NCBI RefSeq assembly: GCF_943181405.1
Contig: NZ_CALPBY010000002.1
Coordinates: forward strand, 620,001-684,000
From: Cellulosimicrobium sp. Marseille-Q4280
GTDB lineage: Bacteria; Actinomycetota; Actinomycetes; Actinomycetales; Cellulomonadaceae
Length of the DNA stretch: 64,000 bases
Direction: 5' to 3'
Translations under genes and position numbers: made by a program
The notes under the pieces: generated by a model
What the model was told of the DNA's origin: nothing
The model's database searches: none
The model's input: the letters and a program-made list of their open reading frames with translations, nothing else
Shown: piece by piece, positions 1 to 8,740 of the stretch
Layout: each line of letters starts with the position of its first letter
How positions within the stretch are numbered: the first letter of the stretch is position 1

Positions 1-605
1 GGACGGGCGGAGAGCACGAAGTAGGCGCCCAGACCGACCGCGGCTCCGAGCGCCAGGAGCACGCCGAGCACGTCGAGGCTCGCGCCGCCCGGGTCCACGA
101 CGAGGACCAGACCGGCGACCGCGACGGCGCACCCGGCGAGGGTGAGCCCCGGCGGGACGCGTCGCGTCCGTGCCCACGCGAGGCCCACGAGGAGCACGGG
201 AGCCAGGTACTCGATCAGCAGGGCGACCCCGACCGGCAGGCGCTCGACGGCCGCGAAGTAGCACAGCTGGGTCGCGGCGACCGCCACGAGCCCGAACCCG
301 AGCACGAGTCGCCACTCGCGACGCAGCGCGCGACGGCTCCCTCGCAGGGCGACGGCCGCGAACGGCGCCAGGACGAGCGCCGAGCAGAGGGCGCGGGCGA
401 GCACGGCCGCCCCGGGCGTCCACCCGGCCTCGAGCAGCGGCTTGACGAACGGTCCGCTCGCGCCGAACGCGAGGGCGGACGCGAGCCCGAGGACGATGCC
501 CGTCGCGGGCCGGTCGCCGACGCCGCCGCTCGGCAGGGCGTCCGGCGCACCGGGGACGGGGGTGCCCGGGAGAGGTGCGCCGGACGGCGGGCCGTCGGGG
601 GTCAC
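1..605 (-). CDS. EamA/DMT-family drug/metabolite transporter, 3' end outside window
   Basis: Inner-membrane permease of the drug/metabolite transporter superfamily (EamA); substrate not predictable. The reverse-strand frame is open to the window edge and encodes alternating hydrophobic helices with EamA-like loops, such as ASALAFGASGPFVKPLLEAG (first helix), a central CYFAAVERLPVGVALLIEY segment and later VLLVGLAWARTRR, so at least six membrane segments are present. It starts at a GTG whose bases overlap the plsC stop (GTGA), implying translational coupling to the upstream acyltransferase. The first 28 residues are Pro/Gly-rich and probably cytoplasmic. A Der GTPase is often found at this place after cmk-plsC in actinobacteria; here it is replaced by a transporter. 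The C-terminus is missing only because the window ends. Confidence 0.8.
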   Translation of the reverse strand, partial: MTPDGPPSGAPLPGTPVPGAPDALPSGGVGDRPATGIVLGLASALAFGASGPFVKPLLEAGWTPGAAVLARALCSALVLAPFAAVALRGSRRALRREWRLVLGFGLVAVAATQLCYFAAVERLPVGVALLIEYLAPVLLVGLAWARTRRVPPGLTLAGCAVAVAGLVLVVDPGGASLDVLGVLLALGAAVGLGAYFVLSAR

Positions 606-1306
606 GGCGCCGGTCGCCCCTCGCGGTTCGGGTCGTCCAGCGGCAGCGCGATCCCCGAGCCCGCCACGGTGTCGGCGACGAGGACGGCGAGCGCGTGCCG
701 GATCCGCTCGTTGGCGTCCTCGAGCGCCTGCTTGCCGCTCACGCCGGGGACGCGCGCCACGACGACCGGCTCCCCGAAGCGCACGACGAGGCGGCGGCGC
801 AGGCCGGGGACGTGGTTGACGCCCTCCCCGGTGCGCCGCGTGCCGAGGACGGCGACGGGCACGACCCGGGCGTGGCCGTTGAGCGCGAGCCATGCGACCC
901 CCGCGCGCGCCGCGGTCGCGTCGCCACGACCCCGGTTGCCCTCGGGGAAGACCCCGACCGCGCCCTCCCGGCGCAGCACCGCGAGCGCCGCCGCCAGGGC
1001 GGGGCGCCCGCCCTGCCGGTCGACCGGGATCTGCCCGGCGGCGCGCAGCACGGCGCCGACCGGCCCGACGAACATCTCCTCCTTGACGAGGACGTGCAGC
1101 GGCCGCGGCGAGACGCCGAGCACGACGGGACCGTCGACGACGCCGGTGTGGTTCGCGGCGAGCACGACCGGGCCGTCGGCCGGGACGTTCTCGAGACCCT
1201 CGACGCGCGTCGCCCACACCACGCGGGCGAGGAAGCGCCCGACCCACCGCGACCACGCCGGCCCCGCGGGCGACGGGACGCGAGGCGCGGGTGCCGCGCC
1301 GCTCAC
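602..1306 (-). CDS. plsC: 1-acyl-sn-glycerol-3-phosphate acyltransferase family protein (PlsC-like)
   Basis: Acyl-CoA/ACP-dependent acyltransferase of phospholipid synthesis, acting at the membrane face. At 234 residues it has normal length for short actinobacterial PlsC proteins. The HX4D catalytic motif is at His53-Asp58 (NHTGVVD) and the glycerol-phosphate binding block is FPEGNR at 120-125, where most relatives have FPEGTR, so one position is variant. It starts with ATG overlapping the cmk stop (ATGA), and its own stop overlaps the GTG of the transporter, placing it inside the cmk-plsC-transporter operon. Acyl specificity (lysophosphatidic acid or another lysolipid) cannot be read from the sequence. 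Confidence 0.87.
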   Translation of the reverse strand: MSGAAPAPRVPSPAGPAWSRWVGRFLARVVWATRVEGLENVPADGPVVLAANHTGVVDGPVVLGVSPRPLHVLVKEEMFVGPVGAVLRAAGQIPVDRQGGRPALAAALAVLRREGAVGVFPEGNRGRGDATAARAGVAWLALNGHARVVPVAVLGTRRTGEGVNHVPGLRRRLVVRFGEPVVVARVPGVSGKQALEDANERIRHALAVLVADTVAGSGIALPLDDPNREGRPAP

Positions 1307-2076
1307 GGCGCGGGGCGGGGGCCCACCGCTCGCCCTGTGGTCCGCTCGACGACGGCCAGCACCGCGTCGACCGTCTGCTGGAGGTCGAGGTCCGACGAGT
1401 CGACCGTCGCGACGCCGTCCGCGGCGACCTGGAACTGGGAGACCGTCGAGTCGTCGCGGTCGCGGCGCAGCACCTGGTCCCTGGTCGCCTCGACAGCCGC
1501 CGCGTCCGCGGTGCCGTGCACGTCGAGCGAGCGGCGGGCGAGGCGAGCCTCCTCGCTCGCGGTGAGCAGGACCCGCACGTCGGCGTCCGGCGCGACGACG
1601 GTCGTGATGTCACGGCCCTCGGCCACGACGCCGCGCCCGGCGGAGAAGCCGGCCGGGCCGTGCTCCGTCTCGATGACCGCGCGCTGCACGCGGCGCAGCT
1701 CGGCACGCACGTCGAGGTTCGTCGCGACGGCGCTCACGGCCGTGGAGATCTCCGTGCTGCGGATCGCCTCGCCGACGTCGGTGCCGTCGACGTGGACGGT
1801 GGGGTCGTCGGGGTCGAGGCCCACCGCGAGCGGCATGACGCGCACGGCGCGCGCGACGGCGACCCTGTCGTCCAGGTCCTCACCGCGGTGCAGGCACCAC
1901 CAGGTCGCCGCGCGGTACATGGCGCCCGTGTCGAGATAGGCGAGGCCGAGCCGTCGTGCGACGCCCTTCGCGACGCTCGACTTGCCCGAGCCGGACGGCC
2001 CGTCGATCGCGATCGTCAGCGGGGCGGCGGCGCTCCGGTCGGCGCCGGCGTCGGTGCTCGGCGTGCCCTGCGTCAT
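1303..2076 (-). CDS. cmk: (d)CMP kinase
   Basis: Phosphorylates CMP and dCMP to the diphosphates with ATP in the cytosol. The P-loop GPSGSGKS lies at residues 26-33; the CMP-binding insert and the RDITTVVAPDADVRVLLTA lid-proximal segment follow. With 257 residues it is slightly longer than typical Cmk because of an Ala/Thr-rich N-terminus of about 20 residues. The ATG at 2076 was chosen because a strong Shine-Dalgarno sequence (GGAGGA) sits 7 bases upstream; the open frame continues upstream without Cmk similarity. It is followed by plsC with an ATGA overlap. Confidence 0.95.
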   Translation of the reverse strand: MTQGTPSTDAGADRSAAAPLTIAIDGPSGSGKSSVAKGVARRLGLAYLDTGAMYRAATWWCLHRGEDLDDRVAVARAVRVMPLAVGLDPDDPTVHVDGTDVGEAIRSTEISTAVSAVATNLDVRAELRRVQRAVIETEHGPAGFSAGRGVVAEGRDITTVVAPDADVRVLLTASEEARLARRSLDVHGTADAAAVEATRDQVLRRDRDDSTVSQFQVAADGVATVDSSDLDLQQTVDAVLAVVERTTGRAVGPRPAP

Positions 2077-2135
2077 CTCGTCTCCTCCCCGCGCGTCGTC
2101 GCGCGTGCTCACCGGGGTCACCGGGGTGGCTGCGC

Positions 2136-2498
2136 TCACTGGGCGAGGTCCCGGCGGAGCGCGGTCGCGCCGTGCAGGTACACGTGCTGGACGTCGGCGC
2201 GGTCGACGTCCAGCTCGGCGTGGGCCATCAGCCGCACGACGCGCGGCAGCGCGCCGGGGACCGCGATCTCCGTCGCGCACATCAGCGGGACGTCCCCCAG
2301 GCCCAGCTCCCGGGCCGCCGCGGCCGGGAAGTCGGACACGAGGTCGGGCGTGCACGTGAAGAGGATCGAGATGAGCGATGACGTGTCGACCCGGTTCGCG
2401 TCGAGCACCTCCTGCACGAGCTCGCGCGTACGCGCGAAGAGGTGCTCGCGCTCGTCGGCGTCGAGCTGGGTCGCGCCCCGGATGGCCCGGACCGGCAT
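2136..2498 (-). CDS. aroH: Chorismate mutase, AroH class
   Basis: Converts chorismate to prephenate for phenylalanine and tyrosine synthesis. At 120 residues it matches the small trimeric AroH fold (B. subtilis type), not the all-helical AroQ type. Recognisable blocks are the N-terminal VRAIRGATQLDADE, containing the active-site Arg of RGAT, then CTPDLVSDFPAAAARELG, and MCATEIAVPGALPRVVRLM, containing the second conserved Arg. An AAGGAGC ribosome-binding site precedes the ATG by about 8 bases. It lies between rluB (44 bp upstream) and cmk (59 bp downstream) on the same strand. No prephenate dehydrogenase gene is next to it. Confidence 0.93.
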   Translation of the reverse strand: MPVRAIRGATQLDADEREHLFARTRELVQEVLDANRVDTSSLISILFTCTPDLVSDFPAAAARELGLGDVPLMCATEIAVPGALPRVVRLMAHAELDVDRADVQHVYLHGATALRRDLAQ

Positions 2499-2542
2499 GG
2501 GTGGTGCTCCTTCGTGCGGTGGTGCGGACGTCTCGCCGGTCC

Positions 2543-3574
2543 TCAGAGGTCGACGGCGGACATGAGGGTCCCGAGCTCGGTGCGCCCGAGCACGCGCGTC
2601 GTGCCGGGGCGCAGGTTGCCGAGCGCGATCGGGCCGATGCGGGTGCGCACGAGGCGCGTCACCGGGTGGCCGACCTCCTCGAACATGCGCCGCACGACGC
2701 GGTTGCGGCCCGAGTGCAGCACGATCTCGACCATCGTCTGGTCGGCGACCTGGTCGACCACGCGGTAGGAGTCGGCGCGCACGACGCCGTCCTCGAGCTC
2801 GATCCCGTGGAGGAACTTGTTCGCGACGTTGCCCGGGAGCTTGCCCTGCACCGTCACCAGGTAGGTCTTCGCGATCTCGTGGGACGGGTGCGCGAGGCGG
2901 TTGGCCAGCTCGCCGTCGTTCGTCAGCAGGATCAGTCCCTCGCTGTCCGCGTCGAGCCGGCCGACGTGGAACAGCCGCTCCGAGCGGTCCGCGACGAGGT
3001 CGGTGAGCGACGTGCGCCCGTCCGGGTCGTGCATCGTCGACACGACGCCCTGCGGCTTGTTCAGCGCGAGCGTGACGCGCGTCGTGTCGAGCTGCAGGCG
3101 CATGCCGTCCACGTGCACGACGGCGGTCGCCGGGTCGATGCGCACGCCCAGCTCGCGCACCTGGACCCCGTCGACCTCGACACGACCGTCCGAGATGAGC
3201 TCCTCGCACGCGCGGCGCGACCCGAGACCGGCCGACGCGAGGACCTTCTGCAGCCGCACGCCGTCCTCGACGTGCACGTCGCGGACCGGCTCCGTGGGCT
3301 CCGTGCGCGGACGACGGCGCTGCTGCTGCGCCGCGGCAGGCCGTGCGCCGGGACCGACCCGCGCGCCCCGGCCGGCACCGCCCGGTGCACCGCCCCGACC
3401 CGACGACCCGCGACCGGAACCACCACCGGAAGCGCGAGCGGCGCCGCCCGCGCCCCGGCCGGTGCCGCCCGCGCCCCGGCCGGTGCCTCCGGCGCCCCGG
3501 CCGGCCTCGCGGCCCTGCCCGTCCTCGCGTCGACGTGACCCGTCGCCGTCCCGGCGTCGGTCTCCTGTGCTCAT
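2543..3574 (-). CDS. rluB: 23S rRNA pseudouridine synthase RluB/RsuA family with Gly/Arg-rich N-terminal tail
   Basis: Isomerises a uridine of rRNA to pseudouridine. An S4 RNA-binding domain (about 106-160: RLQKVLASAGLGSRRACEE) is followed by the RsuA/RluB catalytic domain with GRLD at 205-208, Asp208 being the expected catalytic residue, and the GRNRVVRRMFEEVGHPVTRL block. Residues 1-95 are an Arg/Gly/Pro-rich tail containing three copies of a seven-residue TGRGAGG-type repeat; such tails are usual in actinobacterial homologues and probably aid RNA binding. Its start overlaps the scpB stop (ATGA), the common scpA-scpB-rluB arrangement. 343 residues in all. Confidence 0.93.
   Translation of the reverse strand: MSTGDRRRDGDGSRRREDGQGREAGRGAGGTGRGAGGTGRGAGGAARASGGGSGRGSSGRGGAPGGAGRGARVGPGARPAAAQQQRRRPRTEPTEPVRDVHVEDGVRLQKVLASAGLGSRRACEELISDGRVEVDGVQVRELGVRIDPATAVVHVDGMRLQLDTTRVTLALNKPQGVVSTMHDPDGRTSLTDLVADRSERLFHVGRLDADSEGLILLTNDGELANRLAHPSHEIAKTYLVTVQGKLPGNVANKFLHGIELEDGVVRADSYRVVDQVADQTMVEIVLHSGRNRVVRRMFEEVGHPVTRLVRTRIGPIALGNLRPGTTRVLGRTELGTLMSAVDL
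3443..3505. repeat. Three tandem 21-bp repeats inside rluB
   Basis: Two identical 21-bp units (3443-3463 and 3464-3484) and a third with three changes (3485-3505) encode the Gly/Arg heptads of the RluB tail. The units are in frame, so copy-number change would lengthen or shorten the tail without a frameshift. Confidence 0.85.
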
Positions 3575-4317
3575 CGCTGTCCTTCGTCCGTGCCCTCGTC
3601 GTGCGCCGCGTCGGTCGACGCGGCGTCGTCGGGCGTCTGTGCCGCCGAGGGCCGTCGCGGACCGGCCGACCTCAGGTCGGCGAGCCCGTCGATCCCCTCG
3701 AGATCGTCCATCCCCGGCAGGTGCGGCGCGAGCGGGGGCAGCTCGTCGAGCGACGAGAAGCCCATGCGCTCAAGGAAGTACCCCGTGGTGCCGAACAGGC
3801 CTGCGCCCGTGTGCGGGTCCTGCCCGACCTCGGCCACGAGCCCGCGCGCGGCGAGCGTGCGCACCACGCCGTCGACGTTCACGCCCCGGACCGCGGACAC
3901 CTGCCCCCGGCTGACCGGTTGACGGTACGCGATGACGGCCAGAGTCTCCAACGCCGCCTGGGTCAGCCGGGCCGTCTGACCGCCCCGGACGAACCGGCCG
4001 ACGGCGTCGGCGTGCGCCGGTGCGGAGTACACGCGCCAGCCGCCGCCCGCCTCGCGCAGCTCGAAGCCGCGCGGCCGGGAGCCGTCGTCGCCGCGGTACT
4101 CGGCCGCGAGGGTGACGAGCGTCTCGGCGACCTCGTCCGTCGGCACGGCCAGCGCCGCCGCGAGCTCGACCACGGGGATCGGCTCGTCCGCGACCATGAG
4201 CACCGCCTCGAGCGCGGCGGGGAGCCCGCCCGGCAGCTCGTGGACGTCGGGCAGGTCGGCGACGTCGTCCACCGTCACCGCCTCGTCGACGGCTCGGCCG
4301 TCCTCGACCTCGGTCAC
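3571..4317 (-). CDS. scpB: SMC-Scp complex subunit ScpB
   Basis: Winged-helix (kite) subunit of the condensin-like SMC-ScpA-ScpB complex, needed for chromosome compaction and segregation. 248 residues. Typical signatures are ALEAVLMVADEPIPVVELA near the N-terminus, LETLAVIAYRQPVSRGQVSA and GRDPHTGAG-like GQDPHTGAGLFGTTGYFLE. The GTG at 4317 overlaps the scpA stop (GTGA). The frame continues upstream but only ScpB homology from MTEVEDG onward makes sense. The C-terminal 40 residues are acidic and low in complexity. Confidence 0.93.
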   Translation of the reverse strand: MTEVEDGRAVDEAVTVDDVADLPDVHELPGGLPAALEAVLMVADEPIPVVELAAALAVPTDEVAETLVTLAAEYRGDDGSRPRGFELREAGGGWRVYSAPAHADAVGRFVRGGQTARLTQAALETLAVIAYRQPVSRGQVSAVRGVNVDGVVRTLAARGLVAEVGQDPHTGAGLFGTTGYFLERMGFSSLDELPPLAPHLPGMDDLEGIDGLADLRSAGPRRPSAAQTPDDAASTDAAHDEGTDEGQR

Positions 4318-5249
4318 GCGTGCACCTCCGCTACGTCGCGCTCCAGGACGACCTCCTGGTCGCGTCCCTCGTTCTGCTCGTCGCCCTCGTCGAACTCGCT
4401 CCCGACGCCGGCCGCGAGGCCCGTGCCGTCCTCCCCTGCCCACCGGACGGTGAGCTCGCCGAGCGGGGAGAGCTGGTCGAACCCGACCAGCCCTTCCCGG
4501 AAGAGCTCGAGCAGCGCGAGGAAGCGCGCGACGACCACGACCGTCTCCCCCGCGTCCGCCACGAGGGCGCGGAACGTCGTGGCGCCCTGCCGTCGCACGT
4601 GGGCCGCGACGACCTCCGCCTGCTCGCGCACGCTCACCGCGGGGGCGTGCAGGTGGGCGAGGTCCACCCCGGGCGGGGGCGCCTTCGGCGCGAGCGCTCC
4701 CGCGGCGAGCGCCGCGAGGCGGTCGGGACCCATCGTCCACACGAGCTCGGGCAGCAGCGCGGCGAGGTGCGGCTCGAGCTGCACGACGCGCGGGAACCGC
4801 CGGCCCTGGCTCTCGAGCCGTTCGGCGAGCACGCCCGAGACCTCCTTGTACGCCCGGTACTGCAGGAGCCGGACGAACAGCACGTCGCGTGCCTCGAGGA
4901 GGGCGAGGTCGTCCTCGTCGTCGACGATGCCCGACGGGAGGAGGCGGGCCGCCTTGAGGTCGAGGAGCGTCGCCGCGACGACGAGGAACTCGCTCGCCGT
5001 CCCGAGGTCCCAGCCGGGATGCTCCTGGCCCGCCGCGTGCGCCTCGGCCGCCGCGCGCTCCTGCTCCCGGATGTGGGCGATGAAGTCGTCGGTCACGCGC
5101 CCGAGCGCGATCTCCGTGATGTCGAGCTTGTGCTTCGTGATGAGCGACAGCAGCAGGTCGAACGGGCCGTTGAAGTTGTCCAGCCGGACCTCGAAGCCGC
5201 GCTGCTCGGTGCGCGCGGACGGGGCGTCGGTGTCAGGCGGCGTCGCCAC
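4314..5249 (-). CDS. scpA: SMC-Scp complex kleisin subunit ScpA
   Basis: Kleisin that bridges the SMC heads. 311 residues from the chosen GTG. Core signature is FEVRLDNFNGPFDLLLSLI near residue 19, followed by HKLDITEIALGRVTDDFIAHI, with the C-terminal winged-helix part (ELFREGLVGFDQLSPLGEL). The GTG at 5249 overlaps the ParA gene by 17 bp. An alternative start at 5291 would add 14 residues without family similarity and was not preferred. The gene is coupled to scpB by GTGA. Confidence 0.92.
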   Translation of the reverse strand: MATPPDTDAPSARTEQRGFEVRLDNFNGPFDLLLSLITKHKLDITEIALGRVTDDFIAHIREQERAAAEAHAAGQEHPGWDLGTASEFLVVAATLLDLKAARLLPSGIVDDEDDLALLEARDVLFVRLLQYRAYKEVSGVLAERLESQGRRFPRVVQLEPHLAALLPELVWTMGPDRLAALAAGALAPKAPPPGVDLAHLHAPAVSVREQAEVVAAHVRRQGATTFRALVADAGETVVVVARFLALLELFREGLVGFDQLSPLGELTVRWAGEDGTGLAAGVGSEFDEGDEQNEGRDQEVVLERDVAEVHA

Positions 5250-6231
5250 GGGCGACCAGCTCCCGCGCGAGCTGTCGGTAGGCCTGCGCACCCGGGTGGT
5301 TCGGCGCGTACACCGTGATGGGCTCGGCGGCGACCGACGCGTCGGGGAACTTCACCGTGCGCCCGATGACCGTCTGGAGCAGCTTGTCCCCGAACGCCTC
5401 GTGCACGCGCGCCACGACCTCGCGGGAGTGCAGCGTCCGCGAGTCGAACATCGTGGCGAGGATGCCGTCGACGTCGAGGCGCGGGTTGAGCCGGTCGCGC
5501 ACCTTCTCGATCGTCTCGACGAGCAGCGCCACGCCGCGCAGCGCGAAGAACTCGCACTCGAGCGGGATGAGCACGCCGTGCGCGGCCGTGAGCGCGTTGA
5601 CGGTCAGCAGGCCGAGCGACGGCTGGCAGTCGACGAGGATCACGTCGTACTCGTCGACGACGGGGCGCAGCACGCGGGCCAGCACGGACTCGCGCGCGAC
5701 CTCGCCGACGAGCTGCACCTCCGCCGCGGACAGGTCGATGTTCGCGGGCAGGACGTCCAGGTTCTCGACGTCCGTGCTCACGATCACCTCGTGCACGTCG
5801 GCGCCGCGCTCCATCAGCAGGTTGTAGACCGTGCGGTCGAGCTCGTGCGGGTTCACCCCGAGGCCGACCGACGCCGCGCCCTGGGGGTCGAAGTCGACGA
5901 GCAGCACGCGGCGCCCGCACTCGGCGAGCGCGGCACCGAGGTTGATCGTGGTGGTCGTCTTGCCGACGCCGCCCTTCTGGTTGCACATCGCGATGATCCG
6001 ACCGGGGCCGTGCGACGCGAGCGGGGCGGGGTCGGGGAACACCGGGAGCGGGCGGCCGACGACGTCGAGGAGACCCAGCGCGTCGACGTGCGCCGCGGGC
6101 TCCGACGACGCACCCGCCTGGCGGTCCGACGGGGAGTCCGGCGGGGCGGCGGGGCGGGCGCCGGCACCGGGCGCGGGGGACGTGCCGCCGGGCTCGTGCT
6201 GGGGCTCGGCCCGGCTGCTCACGTCCGCCAC
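5233..6231 (-). CDS. ParA family (SMC-associated) ATPase
   Basis: Deviant-Walker ATPase of the ParA/Soj family. CNQKGGVGKTTTTINLG holds the signature Walker A (residues 86-92), followed by LLVDFDPQGAAS and the Walker B-like VILVDCQPSLGLLTVNAL. The N-terminal ~75 residues are Pro/Ala/Gly-rich, common in the actinobacterial copy that lies directly before scpAB. The gene has no parB beside it and is surrounded by xerD and scpAB, so it is the second, scp-linked ParA rather than the origin-proximal parA of the parAB pair; a role in nucleoid organisation with SMC is inferred. 332 residues, GTG start. Confidence 0.9.
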   Translation of the reverse strand: MADVSSRAEPQHEPGGTSPAPGAGARPAAPPDSPSDRQAGASSEPAAHVDALGLLDVVGRPLPVFPDPAPLASHGPGRIIAMCNQKGGVGKTTTTINLGAALAECGRRVLLVDFDPQGAASVGLGVNPHELDRTVYNLLMERGADVHEVIVSTDVENLDVLPANIDLSAAEVQLVGEVARESVLARVLRPVVDEYDVILVDCQPSLGLLTVNALTAAHGVLIPLECEFFALRGVALLVETIEKVRDRLNPRLDVDGILATMFDSRTLHSREVVARVHEAFGDKLLQTVIGRTVKFPDASVAAEPITVYAPNHPGAQAYRQLARELVARGDAA

Positions 6232-6297
6232 GGGATCGCAGCCCCCCCCACCCGCCCGTGTGCACGCGCCCGCGCGCCGCGAGTCCGGTCGGTCCGG

Positions 6298-7296
6298 TCA
6301 GCCGAGCGCGCGGGGGTGCGAGGCCGTGTAGACCTCGCGCAGCGTGTCTGGCGTCACGAGGGTGTAGATCTGCGTCGTCGTCACGGACGCGTGCCCGAGC
6401 AGCTCCTGGACCACGCGCACGTCCGCGCCGCCCGCGAGAAGGTGCGTGGCGAACGAGTGGCGCAGCGTGTGCGGGGAGATCCGCTCGGGGTGCGCCAGCC
6501 CGGCGCGCTCCGCGGCCGTGCGCAGCACGGCCCACGCGCTCTGGCGCGACAGCCGCGCACCGCGCGTGTTGAGGAACGTCGCCGGGGTGCCTCGCCCGCG
6601 CGCGGCGAGGTCCGGGCGGCCACGCACCAGATAGGCGTCGAGAGCGCGCCGCGCGAACGACCCCACCGGCACCACGCGCTCCTTGCCACCCTTGCCGAGC
6701 AGCCGCACGGCCCCGGTGTCGAGGTCGAGGTCGTCGACGTCGAGGCTCACGGCCTCCGAGATGCGCGCCCCCGTCGAGTACACGAGCTCGAGCAGCGCCC
6801 GGTCGCGCAGCGGAGCGGCACCGTCACCCGCCCCTGCGGCGTCGAGGATGCGCTCGACCTCGTCGGTCGAGATCGCCTTCGGCAGCCGCCTGCCCTGCGC
6901 GGGCGGACGGACGTCCACCGACGGGTCGCCGTCCGCGAGGCCCTCCGCCGCGCAGAAGCGGTGCCAGCCCCGCACGGCGGCCACGGACCGGGCCGTGGAC
7001 GACGGCGAGAGGCACGCCCCGCCGTCGGACCCCGTGCGCAGCGCCGTGACGTAGTGGGCGACGTCCTCCGCGACGACGTCGCGCACGGCGTGGTTGCCGC
7101 GCCCGGCGAGGAACGCGACGTAGCGCGTCAGGTCGCGGCGGTACGCCGCGACCGTGTTCGCCGACAGGCCGCGTTCCACGGCGAGGTGCGCCAGGTACTC
7201 GCGCGTCGCGCGGTCGAGCGCGTCGGGCACGACGACGGGCGCTGCGGACCCGGCGGGCGCCGGCTCGCCGGCTCGGGCGGAGAGGGCAGGTGGCAC
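6298..7296 (-). CDS. xerD: Site-specific tyrosine recombinase XerD
   Basis: Resolves chromosome dimers at dif together with XerC. All tyrosine-recombinase catalytic residues can be placed: Arg178 (GARISE), Lys202, His276 and Arg279 ([12 protein letters not shown]), His302 ([12 protein letters not shown]) and the nucleophile Tyr311. The N-terminal SAM-like core-binding domain covers about 25-120. 332 residues, slightly long because of a 24-residue N-terminal extension. It is the first gene of the block running through the ParA gene and scpAB, as in many actinobacteria, so it is a housekeeping recombinase and not a mobile-element integrase. Confidence 0.94.
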   Translation of the reverse strand: MPPALSARAGEPAPAGSAAPVVVPDALDRATREYLAHLAVERGLSANTVAAYRRDLTRYVAFLAGRGNHAVRDVVAEDVAHYVTALRTGSDGGACLSPSSTARSVAAVRGWHRFCAAEGLADGDPSVDVRPPAQGRRLPKAISTDEVERILDAAGAGDGAAPLRDRALLELVYSTGARISEAVSLDVDDLDLDTGAVRLLGKGGKERVVPVGSFARRALDAYLVRGRPDLAARGRGTPATFLNTRGARLSRQSAWAVLRTAAERAGLAHPERISPHTLRHSFATHLLAGGADVRVVQELLGHASVTTTQIYTLVTPDTLREVYTASHPRALG

Positions 7297-7387
7297 GGGA
7301 CCATCATGCCCGCGCGGACGGACGCCGCGGCGGAGGCGGTCCCGAGGACGACCGTGCCAGCAGGTGCCGGCGCGTCGTCGGCAGGTG

Positions 7388-8386
7388 TCAGAAGGGCAGG
7401 AAGACGTCGACCGCGACGGCGACGAACAGCAGCGTCAGGTAGGTGATCGACGCGTGGAAGACCTTCATCGCGCCGATCTTGCCGCGCGACGGGTCCTGCG
7501 CACGGCGCAGCATCGTCACGCACGACGCCATGAACCACACGCCGAGGACGGTCGCGACGACCCCGTACACCCACGTCATGCCCGCGAGCGGCCACAGGGC
7601 GAGCGACGACGCGACCATTGCGAGCCCGTACACGATCATCTCGCGCGCGACCTTGCGGTCGTCCGCGACGACGGGGAGCATCGGGACGCCCGCGGTCTCG
7701 TAGTCGCGCCTGAACTTGATCGACAGCGGCCAGTAGTGCGGCGGCGTCCAGAAGAAGATGACCAGGAAGAGCGCGACGGCGGCCCAGCTCAACGAGTCCG
7801 CGACGGCGGACCACCCGATGAAGACGGGCATGCAGCCGGCGATCCCGCCCCAGACGATGTTCTGCGGGGTGCGGCGCTTGAGGATCATCGTGTAGCCGAC
7901 GACGTAGATCGCGATGGCGGCGAACGTCAGCCAGGCCGAGAGCGCGTTGACGAGCACGGCGAACCACACGAGCGCCACGACGCCGAGCACCGTCGCGAAG
8001 ACGAGCGCCGCGCGCGGCGTGACCTCTCCCGTGACCAGCGGGCGCCGCTTGGTGCGGTTCATCATCTCGTCGATGTCGCGGTCGAGGTAGCAGTTGTAGA
8101 CGTTCGCGGACGCGGCGGCGAGGGTGCCGCCCACCAGCGTCGCGACGACGAGCCAGAAGTCCGGGAAGCCGCCCGCCGCGAGGATCATGGTCGGGACGGT
8201 CGTGACGAGCAGGAGCTCGATGATGCGCGGCTTCGTCAGCGCGACGTACGCGCCGACGCGCTCTTTCACCCCGCGAGCAGCGACGGCCGCGGAGGGACGC
8301 GCCGTCTCGTCCGCCGACCCGGGGGTCGGCACGGTGCGCGACGGGACTCCGGTCCCGTCGATCGGTGCCTGGCTCGTGGTGTGCAC
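7388..8386 (-). CDS. ctaB: Protoheme IX farnesyltransferase (heme O synthase)
   Basis: Integral-membrane UbiA-family prenyltransferase that attaches farnesyl to heme b, giving heme O for the aa3 cytochrome oxidase. The Asp-rich motif is [20 protein letters not shown]; the second loop carries [17 protein letters not shown]. About eight or nine transmembrane helices are evident. The hydrophobic core begins after a ~45-residue polar leader. The GTG at 8386 is preferred (GGAAC-type ribosome site upstream); an ATG at 8453 would add 22 residues and remains possible. The gene diverges from tkt, the usual actinobacterial arrangement. Confidence 0.9.
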   Translation of the reverse strand: MHTTSQAPIDGTGVPSRTVPTPGSADETARPSAAVAARGVKERVGAYVALTKPRIIELLLVTTVPTMILAAGGFPDFWLVVATLVGGTLAAASANVYNCYLDRDIDEMMNRTKRRPLVTGEVTPRAALVFATVLGVVALVWFAVLVNALSAWLTFAAIAIYVVGYTMILKRRTPQNIVWGGIAGCMPVFIGWSAVADSLSWAAVALFLVIFFWTPPHYWPLSIKFRRDYETAGVPMLPVVADDRKVAREMIVYGLAMVASSLALWPLAGMTWVYGVVATVLGVWFMASCVTMLRRAQDPSRGKIGAMKVFHASITYLTLLFVAVAVDVFLPF

Positions 8387-8740
8387 GCGCTTCGGTGTTC
8401 CGTTCTGAGGTGGGGGGCGAGCGGGGACGGACCACCGGCCGTCCCCGAGCATCGTACGTCGCGACCTGCCACGGGGCCGACCGCACGAGCCCGCACATTG
8501 TGTGAGATCCGACCGAAATCCACGACGTGAGCACCCACCGGGCGTGATCCCGGCACGTGTATAGGCTGGGTCACGCAACCGCGCTGCGCTGCACCGTGCC
8601 GTCGACAGTCTGACGAGCCGGTCGCGCCGTCCCTGCCGCGGCCCCGACCGAGGTCGGGGCGGACCGGCGGAGCAGGGCGACGGCTGCTTCGAGATGTCGC
8701 GAGGATCCGGGGCGCGCGCTCCGGACGGGAATGAGGTTCG
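8387..8740. promoter_or_regulatory. ctaB-tkt divergent intergenic region with tkt promoter
   Basis: This 354-bp region contains no gene I can support. For tkt a good -10 (TATAGGCT, 8560-8567) is visible, but no convincing TTGACA-like -35. It would give a leader of about 165 nt. The same octamer occurs at the gap promoter on the opposite strand. No terminator or riboswitch class was recognised. Confidence 0.5.

Noticed and set aside
5233-6231. ParA as evidence for the replication origin
   Set aside because: No parB, parS, dnaA, rsmG or rnpA is near; this is the scp-linked ParA.
6298-7296. Tyrosine recombinase as a mobile-element integrase
   Set aside because: It is XerD-like throughout, sits in the conserved block with the ParA gene and scpAB, and has no att-like repeats, excisionase or tRNA beside it.
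3343-7446. Plus-strand open frame of over 1300 codons
   Set aside because: It lies antisense to rluB, scpB, scpA, the ParA gene and xerD, and its translation is Arg/Ala/Pro-rich with no family motif; long antisense frames are expected at this GC content.
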